DNA from: Bacteroidales bacterium
Lineage (GTDB): Bacteria; Bacteroidota; Bacteroidia; Bacteroidales; UBA932
Direction of reading: 5' to 3'
Length of the DNA stretch: 55,758 nt
Assembly (NCBI GenBank): GCA_017625725.1
Contig: JAGAKH010000010.1
Coordinates: 1 to 55,758, forward strand
The notes under the pieces are model-generated. The model did no database searches. It had not been told where the DNA came from and saw only the letters and a list, made by a program, of their open reading frames with translations. The position numbers were made by a program, and so were the translations under genes. This document shows, piece after piece, positions 42,025-52,161 of the stretch. Each line of letters begins with the position of its first letter. Position 1 is the stretch's first letter.

Positions 42025-45000
42025 TGAATGTAAAGACTTTCATAGACCGTCCGATTCTGGCAGGGGTGATCTCTGTCATAATCCTCCTTCTGGGACTGAT
42101 AGGACTCAGCCAGCTTCCTGTGGAGCAGTTCCCGGAAATAGCCCCGCCTACCGTCAGCGTTTCCGCTGCATACGCCGGTGCAAATGCGGAAACTGTACAG
42201 CGAAGTGTTCTTGTTCCCCTTGAGGAAGCCATAAACGGAGTGGAAGACATGATGTATATGGTTTCTTCCGCAACGAACTCAGGCTCAGCAAGCATTCAGA
42301 TATATTTCCGTCAGGGAACCGACGGAGACATGGCGATGGTAAACGTGCAGAACAGGATTGCATCAGCACAGAGCCTTCTTCCTGCAGAAGTCACACGAAG
42401 CGGTGTGACCGTACGTAAACGTCAGACAAGCCGCATCAAGACACTCGCAGTATATAGCCCGGACAATTCTTTCGACAGAAAGTTCATCGTCAACTACCTT
42501 AAAATCAATATCGAGCCAAGACTTTCACGTGTTGCCGGCGTGGGAGAAGTCGACGTCAGAGGAGGAGACTACTCCCTCCGTATATGGCTTGATCCGGGAA
42601 AGATGGCGAAGTACGGACTCATGCCTTCCGACATATCCGCAGTTCTGGCAGAACAGAACCTCGAAGCTCCGACCGGTACACTCGGCACCGAATCGGAAAA
42701 CACTTTCCGCTATGTTCTCAAATACCGTGGCCGCTATGAACAGGTGACAGACTACGAGAACATGGTCATCAGGGCTGAAAGCGACGGAACTGTCCTGAGG
42801 CTGAAGGATGTGGCAAGCATCGAGCTGGGAGAGAGAAGCTATGATTATGTCGGCATGGTGAACGGCCATCCGGGCACAACCATCAGCATATCACAGACAT
42901 CGGGTTCCAACGCCAACGAAATCATCAAGGAGGTCGACAAGACAGTGGAAGAAATAAGGAAGGATCTTCCGAAAGGACTTGAAATCGTGGACCTGATGAG
43001 TACTAAGGACTTCCTTGACGCATCCATAAAGAATGTGATCAAGACCCTTTTCGAGGCAATCATACTTGTGATCCTTGTAGTATTCATCTTCCTTCAGAGT
43101 CTACGCTCTACCATCATTCCTACCATCTCCATCATTGTATCCCTGGTCGGAACGTTCGCATTCCTGATGGTTGCAGGATTCAGTCTGAACATGATTACGC
43201 TTTTCGCCCTCGTGCTTGTGATCGGAACGGTGGTGGATGACTCCATTGTGGTCGTCGAAGCGGTGCAGGCTAAATTCGATTCAGGATACAAATCAGCATA
43301 CAAAGCCACTGTAGACGCTATGGGTGGCATTTCCACAGCCCTGCTTGCGACCACATTCGTATTCATGGCCGTATTTATCCCTGTCAGCTTCATGGGAGGA
43401 ACGACAGGTACATTCTATACCCAGTTCGGTCTCACCATGGCTGTGGCAGTCGGTATTTCGCTGATCAATTCGCTCACACTCTCCCCTGCCCTCTGTGCCC
43501 TGATCATGACCCCTCATGACGAAATAAGGCCAGGAGAGAAAGCCAGCTTCTCATCCCGTTTCCATGCTGCCTTCGACGCAGGATTCGGAAGACTCGTGGC
43601 AAAATACAAGCATCTTGTCCTCTTTATCTTCAAGAGGAAATGGATAACCTTTGTTCTCATAATCATCGCAGGTGGCGGACTCTTCTACCTCATGAACACG
43701 ACCAAGACAGGTCTTGTTCCTAAAGAGGATATGGGCTCCATCAACATGGATATCAGGACTCCTCCGGGAACGAATATAGCCGAGACCGACAAGGTTCTTG
43801 AAGAAATAGACAAAAGAATCAGCACCATACCGCAGATCAAGGCCTACTCACGTACTACCGGATGGGGAATGATGTTCGGTCAGGGATCTTCTACAGGTAA
43901 CTTTGTCATCCGCCTGCATGACTGGAAGGACCGTACCGGAAAGGGGGATGACATCGATTCTGTAATCGAGGAAATGTATGCCCGCACAGCCGACATAACA
44001 TCAGCGGACATCATGATATACACACGAGGAATGATTCCTGGATACGGAGCCAGCAACGGTTTTGAGATCTATGTGCAGGACCAGAAGGGCGGAAAGCTGG
44101 AAGATCTCCAGAAAGTGGCGAACGACTTCATAATCGAGCTGAACATGAGGCCGGAAATCCAGCGTGCAAAGACATCATTCGACACCAAATATCCTATGTA
44201 TCTGGTGGAGGTGGATGCCGTGCAGTGCAAGAGGAACGGAATCTCGCCGGGCGATGTCCTCAGCGTACTCTCAGGTTATGTAGGAGGTAGTTATGCTTCC
44301 AACATGAACAGATTCTCCAAGCTCTACCGCGTCATGCTGCAGGCAGCCCCTGAGTACAGGCTTGATACCGAATCTCTCCAGAACATGTTTGTGAGGAATT
44401 CCCAGGGAGAGATGTCACCTATCAACCAGTATCTGAAGCTTACCAGGATCTATGGTCCTCAGTCAATATCCCGATTCAACCTGTTTACTGCGATTTCAAT
44501 AAACGGTAACGCAGCAGACGGATACAGTTCCGGCCAGGCCATCCAGGCCGTAAGGGAGACCGCAGAAAAGGTCCTTCCTGAAGGATATGGATATGAATTC
44601 GGAGGAATGTCAAGAGAGGAGGCTAACCAGGGTAGCTCAGTAGCCATCATTTTCGTGATCTGCGTAGTATTCATCTACCTGATTCTCTGCGCCTTGTATG
44701 AGAGTATCTTCATCCCGATCGCGATCATCCTTTCAGTTCCGTTCGGACTTGCCGGAAGTTTCCTCTTTGCAAGATGGTTCGGACTTGAAAACAACATATA
44801 CCTCCAGATCGGACTGCTGATGCTCATCGGACTTCTCGCCAAGACCGCCATTCTTCTTACAGAATATGCGTCACAGAAACGTGCAGAAGGAATGTCCATC
44901 ACAATGGCTGCGATGTCCGCTGCCAAGGCCAGACTCCGTCCTATCCTGATGACCTCACTCACCATGATCTTCGGTATGCTTCCTCTGATGTTCGCAAGCG

Positions 45001-45170
45001 GAGTAGGAGCCAACGGAAACATATCTATCGGTGTAGGAACCGTAGGAGGTATGCTCATCGGAACACTGGCCCTCATCATAATAGTTCCTGCACTGTTCAT
45101 CATCTTCCAGTATATTGAGGAAAAGGTGATGCCGGGCAAGAAGGAAAGAGAGAACAATATAATCGAATAA
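42024..45170 (+). CDS. RND efflux pump, HAE1 (AcrB-like) type
   Basis: A 1048-residue inner-membrane pump of the hydrophobe/amphiphile efflux family with 12 helices and two large periplasmic loops. Typical landmarks are FIDRPILAGVISVIILLLGL, YAGANAETVQRSVLVPLEEA, DSIVVVEAVQAK with VVDDSI (the helix 4 proton-relay Asp pair is present as TVVDDS), FMAVFIPVSFMGGTTGTFYT, and in the second half LLAKTAILLTEYASQKRAEG and ARLRPILMTSLTMIFGMLPL. It exports drugs, bile salts or other amphiphiles using proton flow. Sequence does not give the substrate. Start and stop both overlap neighbours by TAATG. Confidence 0.96.
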   Translation: MNVKTFIDRPILAGVISVIILLLGLIGLSQLPVEQFPEIAPPTVSVSAAYAGANAETVQRSVLVPLEEAINGVEDMMYMVSSATNSGSASIQIYFRQGTDGDMAMVNVQNRIASAQSLLPAEVTRSGVTVRKRQTSRIKTLAVYSPDNSFDRKFIVNYLKINIEPRLSRVAGVGEVDVRGGDYSLRIWLDPGKMAKYGLMPSDISAVLAEQNLEAPTGTLGTESENTFRYVLKYRGRYEQVTDYENMVIRAESDGTVLRLKDVASIELGERSYDYVGMVNGHPGTTISISQTSGSNANEIIKEVDKTVEEIRKDLPKGLEIVDLMSTKDFLDASIKNVIKTLFEAIILVILVVFIFLQSLRSTIIPTISIIVSLVGTFAFLMVAGFSLNMITLFALVLVIGTVVDDSIVVVEAVQAKFDSGYKSAYKATVDAMGGISTALLATTFVFMAVFIPVSFMGGTTGTFYTQFGLTMAVAVGISLINSLTLSPALCALIMTPHDEIRPGEKASFSSRFHAAFDAGFGRLVAKYKHLVLFIFKRKWITFVLIIIAGGGLFYLMNTTKTGLVPKEDMGSINMDIRTPPGTNIAETDKVLEEIDKRISTIPQIKAYSRTTGWGMMFGQGSSTGNFVIRLHDWKDRTGKGDDIDSVIEEMYARTADITSADIMIYTRGMIPGYGASNGFEIYVQDQKGGKLEDLQKVANDFIIELNMRPEIQRAKTSFDTKYPMYLVEVDAVQCKRNGISPGDVLSVLSGYVGGSYASNMNRFSKLYRVMLQAAPEYRLDTESLQNMFVRNSQGEMSPINQYLKLTRIYGPQSISRFNLFTAISINGNAADGYSSGQAIQAVRETAEKVLPEGYGYEFGGMSREEANQGSSVAIIFVICVVFIYLILCALYESIFIPIAIILSVPFGLAGSFLFARWFGLENNIYLQIGLLMLIGLLAKTAILLTEYASQKRAEGMSITMAAMSAAKARLRPILMTSLTMIFGMLPLMFASGVGANGNISIGVGTVGGMLIGTLALIIIVPALFIIFQYIEEKVMPGKKERENNIIE

Positions 45171-46528
45171 TGAAAATGAACAGACATATATATAGGATGA
45201 TTCTGGCTGTTTCTGTCCTGCTGATGACAGGCAGCTGCAGTCTGTACAGACAATATGAAAGACCTGACATCTCTTTTGTAGACAGTCTCTACAGGAGAAT
45301 GGAGGTACTGCCTGACTCGATTTCGACAGCAGCCGTTTCGTGGGACAAGATATTCACTGACTCACTGCTGCAGGAATGGATAAGGCTGGGACTCAAATAC
45401 AACACAGACCTGAATGTCGCAAGATTCAAGGTGGATGAGGCTCAGGCTGCCCTCGTTTCTGCCAGATGGGCTCTTCTTCCCGGTGCTTCTGCAAATCTTC
45501 AGGGAGGTATTCCGGGATCTGCCGGACTTTCGGTCAACGCAAGCTGGGAGACAGACATCTTCGGCTCGCTCCGGAATGCCAAAAGAAAGGCTCAGGCAGC
45601 TCTGGAACAGAGCGAGGCCTACAGACAGGCCGTAGAGACAAATATAGTTGCAACAATTGCCGACTGCTACTATACTCTACTAATGCTGGACGAGCAGCTA
45701 AGCATCAGCAACAGGACATTGAAGACTTGGGAAGAGAACATCAGGACTCTCGAGGCCCTCAAACGTGCCGGAAAGACAAATGAAGCAGCTGTCCTCCAGG
45801 CAAAGGCCAACAGACTGAAGGTAGAAGCTTCCGTTCTCACACTGGAAAAAGAGATCCTGTCTCTGGAAAATTCTTTCTGTGCCCTCGTAAGCATAGTGCC
45901 TATGCCTATAGAGAGAAGTACACTCGCTGAGCAGAAACTTCCGGAAACACTGTCTGCAGGGGTTCCGGCAGAGCTCCTCAGCAGACGTCCTGATGTCAGA
46001 CAGGCAGAACTGGCATTGGCACAGACCGTATACAATACCAATATCGCACGTGCTGCATTCTATCCGAACCTGACTCTCAGCGGAACTTTAGGATGGACAA
46101 GCGGAAACGGTAACATCGTTCTTGACCCTGGAAGCCTTATAACAAACCTGGTCGGCACAATCACACAGCCCATCTTCGGCAGAGGAGTAAACAAGGCACG
46201 TCTGATGGAGGCCCAGGCTCAACATAAAGAAGCATTGTTCACATTCAGACAGAGCCTGCTTGACGCAGGTGTCGAAGTGAACAATGCCCTTATTATGTGG
46301 CAGACAGCACAGAAGAGAGTGGAGATCGACAAGAAGCAGATAATCAACCTGCAGGCTGCCGTATGGAACACCCAGCTTCTTATGAAGCATGGAAACACCA
46401 ACTATCTTGAAGTGCTTACCGCCCAGCAGAACCTTCTCCAGGCAGAACTTACAGAGGCTTCAGACCGCTTTGACGAAATTCAGAGTGTCGTGAACCTCTA
46501 CCATGCCCTTGGAGGCGGATATGAATAA
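45170..46528 (+). CDS. TolC-like outer-membrane efflux lipoprotein
   Basis: A 452-residue outer-membrane factor of the NodT/OprM type. The lipobox is MTGSC (Cys20 or so). Two structural repeats of the TolC fold are visible: LLQEWIRLGLKYNTDLNVAR to NASWETDIFGSLRNAKRKAQ in the first, and LLSRRPDVRQAELALAQTVY, NIARAAFYPNLTLSGTLGW and ITQPIFGRGVNKARLMEAQA in the second. It forms the trimeric channel through the outer membrane for the pump encoded just upstream. Its stop lies 4 bases from the convergent folD stop, and no terminator hairpin is visible. Confidence 0.94.
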   Translation: MKMNRHIYRMILAVSVLLMTGSCSLYRQYERPDISFVDSLYRRMEVLPDSISTAAVSWDKIFTDSLLQEWIRLGLKYNTDLNVARFKVDEAQAALVSARWALLPGASANLQGGIPGSAGLSVNASWETDIFGSLRNAKRKAQAALEQSEAYRQAVETNIVATIADCYYTLLMLDEQLSISNRTLKTWEENIRTLEALKRAGKTNEAAVLQAKANRLKVEASVLTLEKEILSLENSFCALVSIVPMPIERSTLAEQKLPETLSAGVPAELLSRRPDVRQAELALAQTVYNTNIARAAFYPNLTLSGTLGWTSGNGNIVLDPGSLITNLVGTITQPIFGRGVNKARLMEAQAQHKEALFTFRQSLLDAGVEVNNALIMWQTAQKRVEIDKKQIINLQAAVWNTQLLMKHGNTNYLEVLTAQQNLLQAELTEASDRFDEIQSVVNLYHALGGGYE

Positions 46529-46532
46529 CAGC

Positions 46533-47390
46533 CTAAGCCTGCTGTTTCCTTAAAAAACACTCAATCGTATTTTCCATCAGACAGGTAATGGTCATCGGTC
46601 CTACGCCACCAGGTACAGGAGTGATGACCGATGCTTTCGGCTCAACCGCAGCATAATCCACATCACCACAGAGCTTGCCTGTCTGAGGGTCACGATTCAC
46701 GCCTACGTCTATGACCACAGCACCCTCTGCGACCATGTCAGCGGTCACGAACTTCGGACGTCCTATGGCCACTACCAGTATTTCAGCATTACGGGTGACA
46801 GATGGAAGATCTACAGTACGGCTATGAGCAATGGTCACTGTCGCATTCTCATCAAGAAGAAGTTTTGAAACAGGAAGACCGACGATGTTGCTTCTGCCGA
46901 TCACCACAGCCCTCTTACCCTTGATGTCGACTCCAGCTACCTTGAGCATCTTTATTATACCCTTTGGCGTACATGGCAGAATGCAATCCTGCTTCTGCCA
47001 TAAAGCCGCCACATTAAGGGGATGAAATCCATCAACGTCCTTTTCTTTTGCAATGGTCGCAATCACCTTATCCTCGCTTATATGCTTAGGAAGAGGCAAC
47101 TGGACCAATATTCCATCAACGGAGTCATCATCATTGAGTTCATTTATAAGATCCAGAAGCTCGTCTTCAGAGATAGTGTCAGGCTTACGGATAGTAGTGT
47201 TTCTGATTCCCACATACTCGGAAGCCTTGGCCTTACCGGTAACATAGGACACACTTCCCGGGTCGTCACCGACCAGAATCACGACTAGATGAGGGACACG
47301 ACCATATTTTTCAGGGAAACCGGCAACCTGCACCTTCATTTCATCCTTCAGTTTCGCTGAAAGCTCTTTTCCGGATATAACGATCGACAT
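46533..47390 (-). CDS. folD: FolD bifunctional methylenetetrahydrofolate enzyme
   Basis: A 285-residue cytoplasmic enzyme with methylenetetrahydrofolate dehydrogenase and methenyl-THF cyclohydrolase activities. Signatures are VVILVGDDPGSVSYVTGKAK (active-site Tyr and Lys), DGILVQLPLPKHI, KDVDGFHPLN, the Rossmann region VVIGRSNIVGLPVSKLLLDE, and VTPVPGGVGPMTI near the end. Length is normal. It supplies one-carbon units for purine and thymidylate synthesis. It begins one base after the GH2 gene and is likely cotranscribed with it, an unusual pairing without metabolic logic. Confidence 0.96.
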   Translation of the reverse strand: MSIVISGKELSAKLKDEMKVQVAGFPEKYGRVPHLVVILVGDDPGSVSYVTGKAKASEYVGIRNTTIRKPDTISEDELLDLINELNDDDSVDGILVQLPLPKHISEDKVIATIAKEKDVDGFHPLNVAALWQKQDCILPCTPKGIIKMLKVAGVDIKGKRAVVIGRSNIVGLPVSKLLLDENATVTIAHSRTVDLPSVTRNAEILVVAIGRPKFVTADMVAEGAVVIDVGVNRDPQTGKLCGDVDYAAVEPKASVITPVPGGVGPMTITCLMENTIECFLRKQQA

Positions 47391-47391
47391 A

Positions 47392-49290
47392 TTACTTGCT
47401 CATTGTTTCGATTACAGACCTGTTGATTTCAGCAAATGCCGGGATATCAACCTTCACTACCTTTCTGTCATAGGTCATCAGACCATTGACCTCGCCTTCC
47501 ACGTCTGTTGTCTGGGTATAAACGGCTGCTGCACATCCCGTCGTAACAAACACCTTAAGCATCTGAGCGAAATCCTCATACTGCTTCATCAGCTGTTCCT
47601 TATCTTCCTTCACCTTGCCGTATCCCCACTTATTGTCAATATTCCAGGTATGTCCTTCAATAGGGAGTCCGATGCCTCCGTACTCTCCAAGAACATTCAC
47701 AAACTTCCTTTCAAAGAAATTCATGGCAGGACATGGATAGTGGTGAACGTCAATGATGTCTCCGCAAAGGCTGAAGTTTCCTCCTGAAGACTCATTGATA
47801 AGGCGTGTAGGGTCGGCCTCTCTTGTGAATTTAACGACATCCTCAGTGTCGAACTGGCCCCATGCCTCATTGAAAGGAACCCAAACCACGATACACTGGA
47901 ATCCCTTGAGGGCATTCATGATGGCACCCCACTCCTTATAATAGTTGTCCTTCCACTCCTGAGGAATCTCACAGTCTGTACCACCAAGGATACTGTCCAT
48001 CGACCACTTGTTATGCACAGCCTTCACGACTTCCGGATCTCTTGCAGGGAACTGAGGAGTAGAATGGTCACCGATACAAGGCATATCCTGCCAAACCATG
48101 ATTCCATGCTTGTCGCAATGGTAGTACCAACGTGCAGGTTCAACCTTGATATGCTTTCTTATCATATTGTAGCCGAATTCCTTGGTCTTGATCACATCGA
48201 ATTCCAAAGCCTCATCAGTAGGAGCTGTATAAAGTCCGTCAGGCCACCATCCCTGATCAAGCGGACCATAGTGGAAGAGAAGCTCATTATTCAGAGCCAT
48301 TCTATGATAAGCATTCGGTGTAGTATCCTTCTTGACTGAAATCTTACGCATCGCAGTGTATCCGTCAATTGCATCAATCACCTTTCCGTTACGCTCAAGG
48401 ATAACCTTCATACCATAAAGATATGGTGTGTCAGGAGACCAGAGCTTCACATCAGAGACATTGAGAACAGCCTTTCCTTCTGCAGCCACAGTCTCTGCAA
48501 GCACTGTTGAAGAAGGTGTCTCTGCACTATATCCCTGACCTCCTTCAAGAAGCTGTACTTTTATAACATCACCTTCCTGTGTTCCCGTAGCATTGATCTC
48601 GACATTGATCCTGCCTTCGTCTATATCACTTACTGCATAATAGGAATCGATATGCGATGCAGCTACAGGCTCCATCCAGACTGTCTGCCATATACCGCTG
48701 ACAGGTGTATACCAGATGCCGGTTGAAATGATGCACTGCTTTCCACGAGGCTGGAAACTATTGTCTGAAGCATCCTGCACCTTTACGCGGAGAGTCTGCT
48801 TCCCTGATTTCTTCAGATATGGAGTGATATTGAAAGAGAACGGATCATATCCTCCTCTATGCTCACCCACAAGCACCCCATTCACATATACCTCTGCCAG
48901 CCAGTCAACAGCACCGAAATGAAGAAGCACGTCCTTGCCCTTCCATTTCTTAGGGACTGTGAACTGACGCTCATACCAAAGGGCATCATCCTTAGCGAGC
49001 CTCTTTCCTACTCCCGACAGTGCTGACTCGACAGCGAAAGGAACAAGAATCTTTCCCTGGGGCTCGAAAGCAGATGACTCTGCTTCTGTAATGGCATAAT
49101 CCCAAAGTCCGTTAAGATTCAGCCACTCTCCTCTTATCATCTGAGGACGAGGATATTCCGGAAGCGGAGCTGACGGATCAAGACTTTCAGCCCAAGAAGT
49201 CTTGATGTTATCTCCCACCGGAGCCCATTCCTGGGCAGAAACTGTCAAAGCCATAAAGGCTACAGCTAGCGATACGATTGTTCTTTTCAT
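47392..49290 (-). CDS. GH2 glycoside hydrolase, exported
   Basis: A 632-residue enzyme with a signal peptide (1-19, ending VSAQ). The GH2 layout is complete: sugar-binding jelly roll (EWLNLNGLWDYAIT, AVDWLAEVYVNGVLVGEHRG with GYDPF), Ig-like domain (about 210-315) and a TIM barrel. The acid/base Glu475 is in WVPFNEAWGQF and the nucleophile Glu536 in NVLGEYGGIG. GH2 includes beta-galactosidases, beta-mannosidases and beta-glucuronidases; the short length and EYGG nucleophile do not decide which. It is probably periplasmic. An acetylesterase gene 52 bases upstream suggests joint action on acetylated side chains. Confidence 0.88.
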   Translation of the reverse strand: MKRTIVSLAVAFMALTVSAQEWAPVGDNIKTSWAESLDPSAPLPEYPRPQMIRGEWLNLNGLWDYAITEAESSAFEPQGKILVPFAVESALSGVGKRLAKDDALWYERQFTVPKKWKGKDVLLHFGAVDWLAEVYVNGVLVGEHRGGYDPFSFNITPYLKKSGKQTLRVKVQDASDNSFQPRGKQCIISTGIWYTPVSGIWQTVWMEPVAASHIDSYYAVSDIDEGRINVEINATGTQEGDVIKVQLLEGGQGYSAETPSSTVLAETVAAEGKAVLNVSDVKLWSPDTPYLYGMKVILERNGKVIDAIDGYTAMRKISVKKDTTPNAYHRMALNNELLFHYGPLDQGWWPDGLYTAPTDEALEFDVIKTKEFGYNMIRKHIKVEPARWYYHCDKHGIMVWQDMPCIGDHSTPQFPARDPEVVKAVHNKWSMDSILGGTDCEIPQEWKDNYYKEWGAIMNALKGFQCIVVWVPFNEAWGQFDTEDVVKFTREADPTRLINESSGGNFSLCGDIIDVHHYPCPAMNFFERKFVNVLGEYGGIGLPIEGHTWNIDNKWGYGKVKEDKEQLMKQYEDFAQMLKVFVTTGCAAAVYTQTTDVEGEVNGLMTYDRKVVKVDIPAFAEINRSVIETMSK

Positions 49291-49342
49291 GATTCAAATA
49301 TTACGATAATATACATTACTTTCTAAATAGTCCAGTATCGGA

Positions 49343-50773
49343 TCATTTCCAGTCGTCTGATCTGAATGGGGTTGCAGGAATACCAAAGCAATTGAACAGA
49401 CTTGGAACAGAATAATTCTTCATTCCGTAACGCACAGCTATCGGCTTAGGAACATCCGGTGAAGAAACGGATATCTTCTGCATATTGTCAATGACCCATG
49501 CGGTTGCAGGATAGAACACCTTGTCTTCTCCTGCCAGTTCAAATCCCTCGAGCGGCATGTTTATCGGACTCAGTCCCATCAATCCTGCATCAAAACCTAC
49601 AATGACGCTTCCTTCCTTGAATTCAAAGACATGTGGATATGGTGGTGCGACATCGACTCCTTTCAGTCCATAATCATTGACGAGAGCCTGCATGGCGAGA
49701 CGGTCGCCGACTTCCTTCTTCTTTGCAGGGTGTATGCAGTACAGGTCTCCAATATCGTGAGTGGCTGCCATACCGCTGTATGGAATAAGTTCCAGAGTCT
49801 GAGCCTGTGCCCACATCATATACCCGCCTTCCGGTCTGTTCGGATCCTCATAAATGAATGGTGCGATCTGGGTAAAATAGAACGGCATCCTGTCATTGCC
49901 CCACTTTTCACGAAGCATCTTTACGAATGCAGGCTGAAGCCTCTTATACTGATCATACAGCAACCTGTTATTACAGCCCTGATACCAGATGAATCCTTTT
50001 GCAGTATATGGAATCAGTGAATGCAGCATGCCGTTATAAAGCACAGCCGGGTGCTGATATGCATAATCCTTAGGCATGACTCCTGAGTCAATATGGGAAA
50101 GATTGATTTCACCTGCAAAATCCTTTCTGAGATACTCTGCATCCATCCAGCCCTCGATCGGAGTTCCTCCCCACGAAACATTGATGACTCCTACCGGAAT
50201 CTTCAGTACATCATAGAGCTTTCTGGCGAAGAAGTACGCAGTAGCACTTGCCTCTGCAACTCCTTCAGGAGTGTGCTCGTACCAGACTGCACCGCACTCA
50301 GGCTGCGGAGTAAGTGATATTACTCTCTCTATGTTACAAGAACGGATCGGAATCTGCGGATCCGCACCCAGAATATACTCTGCCGAATGTTCCACAGGCT
50401 GTCCCCAGAATCCTCTCACCTGCATCTCCATATTGGACTGTCCAGAACAGATCCATACCTCACCGATCATCACATTCTTCAGTGTGAGCTTTTCCCCGTC
50501 ACTGATTGTGATTTCATAAGGGCCGCCTGCTTCCGGAGTAGCAACACGTGCCTTCCAGGCTCCTTCAGTGTCTGCAGTCACGACAGTCTTTGCCTTTGAC
50601 CATGTTGTCTTGATCACTACCTTAGCATTCGGTTCTGCCTTACCCCACAAGGCCACGTCAGATTTCTGCTGAAGAACCATATTATCAGCAAATATCGGTG
50701 CCGGCTGAACTTTAGCTGACATCATAACTGTTGCAGTCAAAAGCAACATCAAAGTAGATAACAGATGTTTCAT
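49343..50773 (-). CDS. Sialate O-acetylesterase-type carbohydrate esterase
   Basis: A 476-residue exported SASA (DUF303) family esterase. I start at ATG 50773, which gives a signal peptide (MKHLLSTLMLLLTATVMMSA); the frame extends 84 bases upstream without one. The N-terminal beta domain is ADNMVLQQKSDVALWGKAEP. The SGNH-like catalytic serine block is EVWICSGQSNMEMQV, followed by VGVINVSWGGTPIEGWM, a GCNN motif in IWYQGCNNRL and the late DIGDLYCIHPAKKKEVGDRL, which carries the Asp-x-x-His pair. It removes acetyl groups from sugars. Two -7 elements lie upstream. Confidence 0.88.
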   Translation of the reverse strand: MKHLLSTLMLLLTATVMMSAKVQPAPIFADNMVLQQKSDVALWGKAEPNAKVVIKTTWSKAKTVVTADTEGAWKARVATPEAGGPYEITISDGEKLTLKNVMIGEVWICSGQSNMEMQVRGFWGQPVEHSAEYILGADPQIPIRSCNIERVISLTPQPECGAVWYEHTPEGVAEASATAYFFARKLYDVLKIPVGVINVSWGGTPIEGWMDAEYLRKDFAGEINLSHIDSGVMPKDYAYQHPAVLYNGMLHSLIPYTAKGFIWYQGCNNRLLYDQYKRLQPAFVKMLREKWGNDRMPFYFTQIAPFIYEDPNRPEGGYMMWAQAQTLELIPYSGMAATHDIGDLYCIHPAKKKEVGDRLAMQALVNDYGLKGVDVAPPYPHVFEFKEGSVIVGFDAGLMGLSPINMPLEGFELAGEDKVFYPATAWVIDNMQKISVSSPDVPKPIAVRYGMKNYSVPSLFNCFGIPATPFRSDDWK

Positions 50774-50797
50774 GATTAATATGCAGTTAATTGTACA

Positions 50798-50813
50798 CAA
50801 ATATACAAAGATA
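50798..50813 (-). promoter_or_regulatory. Two adjacent -7 elements for the esterase gene
   Basis: On the minus strand TATATTTG (50805-50798) and TATCTTTG (50813-50806) sit side by side, 25-33 bases before the ATG at 50773. Either may act; no TTTG at -33 fits both. Confidence 0.55.
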
Positions 50814-50829
50814 ACATAATTTACATAAA

Positions 50830-50877
50830 AAGTGACTGACTGAAAAGAGTTAGGCACAACTTTTCAGTCAGTCACTT
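50830..50877 (-). terminator. Terminator of the transporter-ROK-purD operon
   Basis: An 18-bp perfect stem, CTTTTCAGTCAGTCACTT pairing with AAGTGACTGACTGAAAAG around a 12-base loop, starts 20 bases after the purD stop. On the minus strand the stem runs into TTTTTATG, giving a T-run. Confidence 0.9.
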
Positions 50878-50896
50878 ATGACAATTATAAAGAAAG

Positions 50897-52156
50897 TCAA
50901 AGTACTCTCCAGCCGATATCGCGACGATAGAAGAGGTTATCACATTCTATTGATTCGACAGCTTTCAATGCATTGTCATGTGCATCCTGCAATGTCTCGC
51001 CGGAACCTACAACCATGAGAACACGACCACCTGATGTGACATATTGCCCATCCTTGAGGGCGGTTCCCATATGGAATACCCTGATATCTGAAGGAAGGGA
51101 GTCAAGCCCCTTGATCTCGAATCCTTTCTCATATGATCCAGGATAACCCTTAGACGCCATGACAAATCCCATGGTAACCTCCTTTCTCCACTTTATCTGA
51201 GGCATCTGAGTACCGTCAGCAACGGCTGAGAAGATGTCATAGATATCAGATTCAAGACGAGGCAGGACAACTTCTGTTTCAGGATCACCGAAACGGCAGT
51301 TGAACTCAATCACCTTGACTCCTGCAGGGGTCTTCATGAGTCCGCCGTAAAGGACACCCTTGAAAGGACAGCCTTCCGCAACCATTGCCGCAGCAGTTGG
51401 CTTCATCACCTTCTCCATTGCAAACTCAAGGTCCTCGTCATCGATCAGAGGTACAGGAGAGTAGGCTCCCATTCCACCTGTATTCGGTCCCTTGTCTCCT
51501 TCATAGGCACGCTTATGGTCCTGTGAAAGAGTCATCGGATAGACATCCTTTCCGTCAACGAAACACATGAAAGAGAACTCCGGTCCTGTCAGGAACTCTT
51601 CCACTACAACCTTGCCCTTTCCGAACTTATCATCAAGAAGCATGTCCCTGAGGGTTTCCTCAGCCTCCTCGAATGTCTCCGGAATGACCACACCCTTGCC
51701 GGCAGCAAGACCGTCATATTTCAGAACTACAGGGAAACTTCCCTTTCTGACATAATCAAGAGCCTGATCATAATCCTCGAATGTCTCGAACGCAGCTGTC
51801 GGGATGTCATACTTCGCCATCAGCTGCTTTGCGAAATCCTTGCTGGATTCAATGGTAGCCGCGGCCTTGGAAGGGCCGAAGACTCTCAGACCGGCAGCGG
51901 CAAAGACATCAGCAATACCTGCCGCCAATGCCACTTCAGGTCCGACAACCGTCAGATCCACTCCGTTTTCAAGTGCAAATGCCTTAAGTTCATCCACCTG
52001 GGTCTCCTTCAGTGGAACACACTCAGCTTGTGCCGATATTCCGGCATTGCCCGGAGCACAATAGATCTTGCCAACCTGTGGAGAACGGCTGAGTGCGTCT
52101 ACGATTGCATGGCATCTTCCACCGCCACCTACTACCAGAACCTTCTTCATATTCAT
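50897..52156 (-). CDS. purD: Phosphoribosylamine-glycine ligase
   Basis: A 419-residue ATP-grasp enzyme making glycinamide ribonucleotide in purine synthesis. Marks are IYCAPGNAGISAQAECVPLK, VVGPEVALAAGIADVF, VLKYDGLAAGKGVVIPETFE, YPMTLSQDHKRAYEGDKGPN, TGGMGAYSPVPL and IEFNCRFGDPETEVVLPRLE. The N-terminal motif is GGGGRCHAI, with Cys where most PurD proteins have Glu (GGREHA). From memory such a variant occurs in some Firmicutes, so transfer is possible. The start could also be the Met two codons later. It closes an operon with a ROK kinase and a sugar transporter, rather than other pur genes. Confidence 0.95.
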   Translation of the reverse strand: MNMKKVLVVGGGGRCHAIVDALSRSPQVGKIYCAPGNAGISAQAECVPLKETQVDELKAFALENGVDLTVVGPEVALAAGIADVFAAAGLRVFGPSKAAATIESSKDFAKQLMAKYDIPTAAFETFEDYDQALDYVRKGSFPVVLKYDGLAAGKGVVIPETFEEAEETLRDMLLDDKFGKGKVVVEEFLTGPEFSFMCFVDGKDVYPMTLSQDHKRAYEGDKGPNTGGMGAYSPVPLIDDEDLEFAMEKVMKPTAAAMVAEGCPFKGVLYGGLMKTPAGVKVIEFNCRFGDPETEVVLPRLESDIYDIFSAVADGTQMPQIKWRKEVTMGFVMASKGYPGSYEKGFEIKGLDSLPSDIRVFHMGTALKDGQYVTSGGRVLMVVGSGETLQDAHDNALKAVESIECDNLFYRRDIGWRVL

Positions 52157-52161
52157 TTACA

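Noticed and set aside
45339-45351. TTTCGTGGGACA matching the operator half-site
   Set aside because: It lies inside the TolC-like coding region, lacks the second arm, and is explained by the codons for VSWDK.
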